Source: Solirubrobacter soli DSM 22325 | Lineage (GTDB): Bacteria; Actinomycetota; Thermoleophilia; Solirubrobacterales; Solirubrobacteraceae | Assembly: GCF_000423665.1 (NCBI RefSeq) | Contig: NZ_AUIK01000001.1 | Span: forward strand, 686,422 to 750,421 | Reading direction: 5' to 3' | Length of the DNA stretch: 64,000 bases | Part shown: piece by piece, positions 61,287-64,000 of the stretch | Numbering within the stretch: position 1 is the first letter of the stretch | Layout: every line of letters starts with the position of its first letter | The notes under the pieces: model-generated | What the model saw: the letters and a program-made list of their open reading frames with translations, nothing else | Database searches by the model: none | What the model was told of the DNA's origin: nothing | Translations under genes and position numbers: made by a program

Positions 61287-62539
61287 CAGTTGGCCGACCG
61301 CGGAACGGCCATCCCCTGCTTGACCTGGTGCGGCTTGCCGGGGCCGGGCGCGACGTCGAAGTCGAAGATGCGCCGCGGGATGTAGACCGTCGCGCACGAG
61401 TTCGGGATGTCGACGACGCCGGAGAACCGGCCTTCGATCGGCGCCGAGCCCAGGATCATGTAGGCCTGGATGTCGGAGTAGCCGAACTGCATCAGGTAGT
61501 CGATCGCGTGGTGGCACGCGCGCTCGTAGGAGAGCTGCGAGTTCAGGTAGTGCTGCTTGCCCGCGAGGTCGACGGAGACGCCGGAGAACGCGATCCACTC
61601 CGAGTACTGCGGGTCGCGCAGGCCCGGCATGAAGATCGCGTTCTCGTAGATCCCGTACGTCGCCATGCCGCCCTTGATGACGTCGACGTGCAGGTCCATG
61701 AACCCGCCCATCTCGATCGCGCCGCAGAACGTGATCTCGCCGTCGCCCTGCGAGAAGTGCAGGTCGCCGAAGGAGAGCTTCGCGCCGGGCACGAACACGG
61801 GGTAGAAGACCCGCGTCCCCGCCGTGAAGTTCTTGATGTCCTGGTTGCCGCCGTTCTCGCGCGGCGGCGCGGTGCGGGCCGCCTCGCCGGCGATCCGGTC
61901 GTACTCGGCGCCTTCCAGGCGGCCGATGATCGCCGAGTCCGGCAGCGGCGGGAGCGCCAGCGGCGGCACGCGGTCCGGGTCGGTCTTGATCAGGTCCGTC
62001 TCGCGCTTGGTCCACTTCGCCAGCAGCTCCGCCGACGGCGCGGTGCCCATCAGGCCCGGGTGGTGGATGCCCACGTAGGAGCACTCGGGGATGTGCCGCG
62101 ACGTGGCGACGTCGCCGGTGAAGTCCCAGATCACCTTGTACGCGTCCGGGAAGCGCTCGGTCAGGAAGCCGCCGCCGTTGGACTTGGCGAACACGCCCGT
62201 GTAGCCCCACCCCATGCCGGAGAACGGGCCCTCGTCCTCCTGGTCGCACGCGTCGATCTCGAGGATGTCGACGACGAGCAGGTCCCCCGGCTCCGCGCCT
62301 TCGACGTGGAACGGCCCGGTCAGCACGTGCACGCCGGCCAGCGGCGCGTTGCGGACGTCCTCGGCGGAGTCGTCGTTCTTGATCGCGCCGTCGAACCACT
62401 CGCGGCAGTCGGCGCGGAAGACGTCACCCGGCCGGACGCTGACCACGGCCGGCACGTCCGGGTGCCAGCGGTTGTGCCCGACGTGCTTCTGGTCGGTGAA
62501 CTTCTTGGTGTTATCGAGCGGGAACAGATTCTTCGGCAT
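61286..62539 (-). CDS. fmdA: Formamidase
   Basis: A 417-residue acetamidase/formamidase family enzyme: FHVEGAEPGDLLVVDILEI, GIHHPGLMGTAPS, YPVFVPGAKLSFGDLHFSQGDGEITFCGAIEMGG and YMLGSAPIEG-like MILGSAPIEGRFSGVVDIPNSC. The Asp/His/Glu cluster of the metal or nucleophile site is present. It hydrolyses formamide to formate and ammonia. The formate can be oxidised by the convergent formate dehydrogenase. It is coupled to fmdB and follows a urea-channel gene. Confidence 0.94.
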   Translation of the reverse strand: MPKNLFPLDNTKKFTDQKHVGHNRWHPDVPAVVSVRPGDVFRADCREWFDGAIKNDDSAEDVRNAPLAGVHVLTGPFHVEGAEPGDLLVVDILEIDACDQEDEGPFSGMGWGYTGVFAKSNGGGFLTERFPDAYKVIWDFTGDVATSRHIPECSYVGIHHPGLMGTAPSAELLAKWTKRETDLIKTDPDRVPPLALPPLPDSAIIGRLEGAEYDRIAGEAARTAPPRENGGNQDIKNFTAGTRVFYPVFVPGAKLSFGDLHFSQGDGEITFCGAIEMGGFMDLHVDVIKGGMATYGIYENAIFMPGLRDPQYSEWIAFSGVSVDLAGKQHYLNSQLSYERACHHAIDYLMQFGYSDIQAYMILGSAPIEGRFSGVVDIPNSCATVYIPRRIFDFDVAPGPGKPHQVKQGMAVPRSAN

Positions 62540-62565
62540 GAGCCAACTCCTCCACTTCGATTGGT

Positions 62566-63672
62566 CTACGCAGGGACGGGAGCGGTCCCGGTTGAAGCCG
62601 GTCGCGGGGCACGCGTGCGGGCGAGGTGCTCCTCAGGCGTCGTGATGTCGGCGACCTCGACCGCCACGAGCTTCTCCGACGCGCCCTTGAGCAGCACGAA
62701 GGTCAGCGTCGCGAAGCAGAAGGGCAGCGTGAGGGCGGGGAGGCCCCAGGGGATGAAGAGGGTGCCGATCGCGCCGAAGAGCAACGCGGCGAGCACGGCG
62801 CAGCCGACCGCGAGGATGCCCGAGCGGACCGACAGGACGAAGAACACGCCGCCGATCGCCAGGCAGGCGTCGAAGGAGTTGAAGCCCCACAGCCCGTTGT
62901 AGATCGCGACGCCGCTGGCGCCGAGCGCGAGCCCGGTGCACATGCCCACCGCCGAGCCCACGACGGCGAAGACCGCGGCGATCCGCGAGCACACGGCGAT
63001 GCCCGCCACCATGATGATTCCCGACCACACGCTGTTGGCGAAGAACAGCTGGCCGATGCCGCGGAAGACCGCGTTGAAGACGCCCTCGATGTTGTTCGCG
63101 GAGCCCGCCTGGGCGGCGGAGCGCAGCGTGTTGGACACCGAGCCGGCGGTGACCTGCGCGTCGGCCGGCGCGACCAGGCCGCCGACCCGGCCGTTGGCGT
63201 AGCCGAGGGCGCCGACCAGGAACAGCAGCGTCATGAAGTTGAACGCCAGCGTGAAGGGCGGGACCGTGAAGGAGCCGATGAACACCCGCGCCAGCGCGGC
63301 GTGCAGGATCGTGGAGAACGCCGCGATCACGACGATCCAGACGATCACCATCTCGTCCCAGGTCGGCTGCAGGAAGAGCGAGAGGCCCGCGCCGACGAGC
63401 ACGCCGTTGAAGCCGAACAACCCGGCGCGGATCGCGCCGCGGTCCATCCCGATCGCGGCCGCGGTCGCCGTCGACGCGACGAGCCCGAGCACGCCGGCGA
63501 AGCCGAGCCACGCCTGGGCGACGAACATCGCCACGATGATCGCCAGCCCCGTGACGGGGTTGTTCATGAAGCAGACCTGCCCGACCCCGCGCAGGCAGGA
63601 GTCGATAAAGGCCAGGAGCGGATTGCCGTCGGCACGCTCGCCCCAGGCCTGCATGGTTCCGTTGACCGACAC
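62566..63672 (-). CDS. Urea-transporter (UT) family channel
   Basis: GTG 63670-63672 (GAGGAGG upstream) gives 368 residues; ATG 63654 is an alternative. The protein shows the UT internal duplication, with GVGQVCFMNNPVTGLAI in the first half and GIGQLFFANSVWSGII in the second, plus paired LFGFNGVLVG and LWGFNSFDACLA loops. About ten membrane spans form a trimeric pore for urea-like small amides. Adjacent formamidase suggests formamide or urea uptake. No urease gene is in the window. Confidence 0.9.
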   Translation of the reverse strand: MSVNGTMQAWGERADGNPLLAFIDSCLRGVGQVCFMNNPVTGLAIIVAMFVAQAWLGFAGVLGLVASTATAAAIGMDRGAIRAGLFGFNGVLVGAGLSLFLQPTWDEMVIVWIVVIAAFSTILHAALARVFIGSFTVPPFTLAFNFMTLLFLVGALGYANGRVGGLVAPADAQVTAGSVSNTLRSAAQAGSANNIEGVFNAVFRGIGQLFFANSVWSGIIMVAGIAVCSRIAAVFAVVGSAVGMCTGLALGASGVAIYNGLWGFNSFDACLAIGGVFFVLSVRSGILAVGCAVLAALLFGAIGTLFIPWGLPALTLPFCFATLTFVLLKGASEKLVAVEVADITTPEEHLARTRAPRPASTGTAPVPA

Positions 63673-63812
63673 GCCGCCTCCTCGTTCGGGTGGTCGTCGC
63701 GCCGGATTCAATGGCGTGGTCCGACTGCGGTCAAAGCATCGACAGCACTGCTTTCACACCCGCGGCCAGTAGATTCCACCGTGTCCGATGCACCGGGCTT
63801 GCGGGAGTAGCC

Positions 63813-64000
63813 ATGCTTGACGGCACTACGTCCGATCTCCACGTGAGTACTGGCCTCGACGCGCTCGATGCGGCGCTCGGCGGCCTGTTCTGGGGCGACA
63901 ATGTCGTCTGGCATCTCGACGGCGCCTCGCCGGAGCTGTTCTACCGCGCGATCACCCGCCTGGGCGACGTGTTCGAGTCAAAGACGTCGGTGTCGATCGC
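63813..64000 (+). CDS. RecA/KaiC-like ATPase domain protein, N-terminal part (cut by window edge)
   Basis: ATG 63813 (GGGAG upstream) opens a frame to the edge: VSTGLDALDAALGGLFWGDNVVWHLDG...FYRAITRLGDVF. The start VSTGLxxLDxxLGGL is the opening of KaiC/RAD55-like ATPases. The P-loop lies beyond or is altered (WGDNVVW), as in some inactive actinobacterial paralogues. The rest is outside the window. Confidence 0.55.
   Translation, partial: MLDGTTSDLHVSTGLDALDAALGGLFWGDNVVWHLDGASPELFYRAITRLGDVFESKTSVSI

Overview
The window is very GC-rich DNA from one chromosome, densely coded on both strands. It most resembles a soil actinobacterium of the Thermoleophilia (Solirubrobacter or Conexibacter type). 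That placement is an inference. It rests on GC-biased codons, many GTG starts, probable leaderless genes (starts abutting a -10 box), BTAD/AfsR-type and PadR regulators, an NlpC-type wall hydrolase with a long coiled coil, and a secreted foldase-like protein with a C-terminal WRxRTxC segment. No phage, IS element or CRISPR array is visible, and one tRNA (Thr, CGU) is present.

Layout. 0-5.5 kb: a cut GAF-domain protein, a secreted wall hydrolase, a padR-membrane protein-DUF5655 operon with a perfect operator, and a secreted GH3 glycosidase divergent from a secreted glucoamylase-like/GH144-like protein. 7-11.6 kb: SDR/TetR pair, a NarL-type two-component pair, and a glutamate-mutase-E-like protein with a degenerate B12 motif. 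11.6-18.6 kb: a secreted S15/CocE hydrolase, TetR divergent from a PAP2 enzyme, a RES-Xre toxin-antitoxin pair, a cupin and a zinc-ribbon membrane protein. 18.6-26 kb: a secreted lectin-like protein, a small gene with a damaged 5' end, an MDR oxidoreductase, a ribbon-helix-helix protein, tRNA-Thr, a foldase-like protein, a receiver plus REC-PAS-GGDEF-EAL signalling pair, and a PHP phosphatase. 26-36.7 kb: a single-chain NAD(P)H-type assimilatory nitrate reductase with its NarK transporter, a large BTAD-ATPase-TPR regulator, a DrrAB-type ABC exporter preceded by three 11-bp spaced heptamers that look like a SARP binding site, and holB. 36.7-43.3 kb: tmk-recQ, galE, YdeI-like, and an Rrf2/QorB pair around a perfect inverted repeat. 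43.3-50.2 kb: B12-dependent ribonucleotide reductase nrdJ behind a structured leader, a BTRD1-serine hydrolase, and an LVIVD-repeat protein. 50.2-55.3 kb is the most irregular stretch: a protein with the LQRSAGN signature of contractile-injection-system cargo, an XRE regulator behind a 41-bp palindrome, an intact and two damaged copies of one small membrane-protein family, AKR-HxlR, a 21-bp minisatellite, a GNAT, and a LysR remnant.

55.3-63.7 kb forms a C1/nitrogen module. It contains a cytosolic NAD-dependent molybdenum formate dehydrogenase (fused NuoE-NuoF, ferredoxin-type and catalytic subunits) with fdhD. Convergent to it lie a urea-family channel, formamidase fmdA and fmdB. Together they would take up short amides, release ammonia and formate, and oxidise the formate to CO2 with NADH. 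The nitrate reductase at 26-30 kb supplies a second nitrogen route. A RecA/KaiC-like ATPase gene runs off the right edge.
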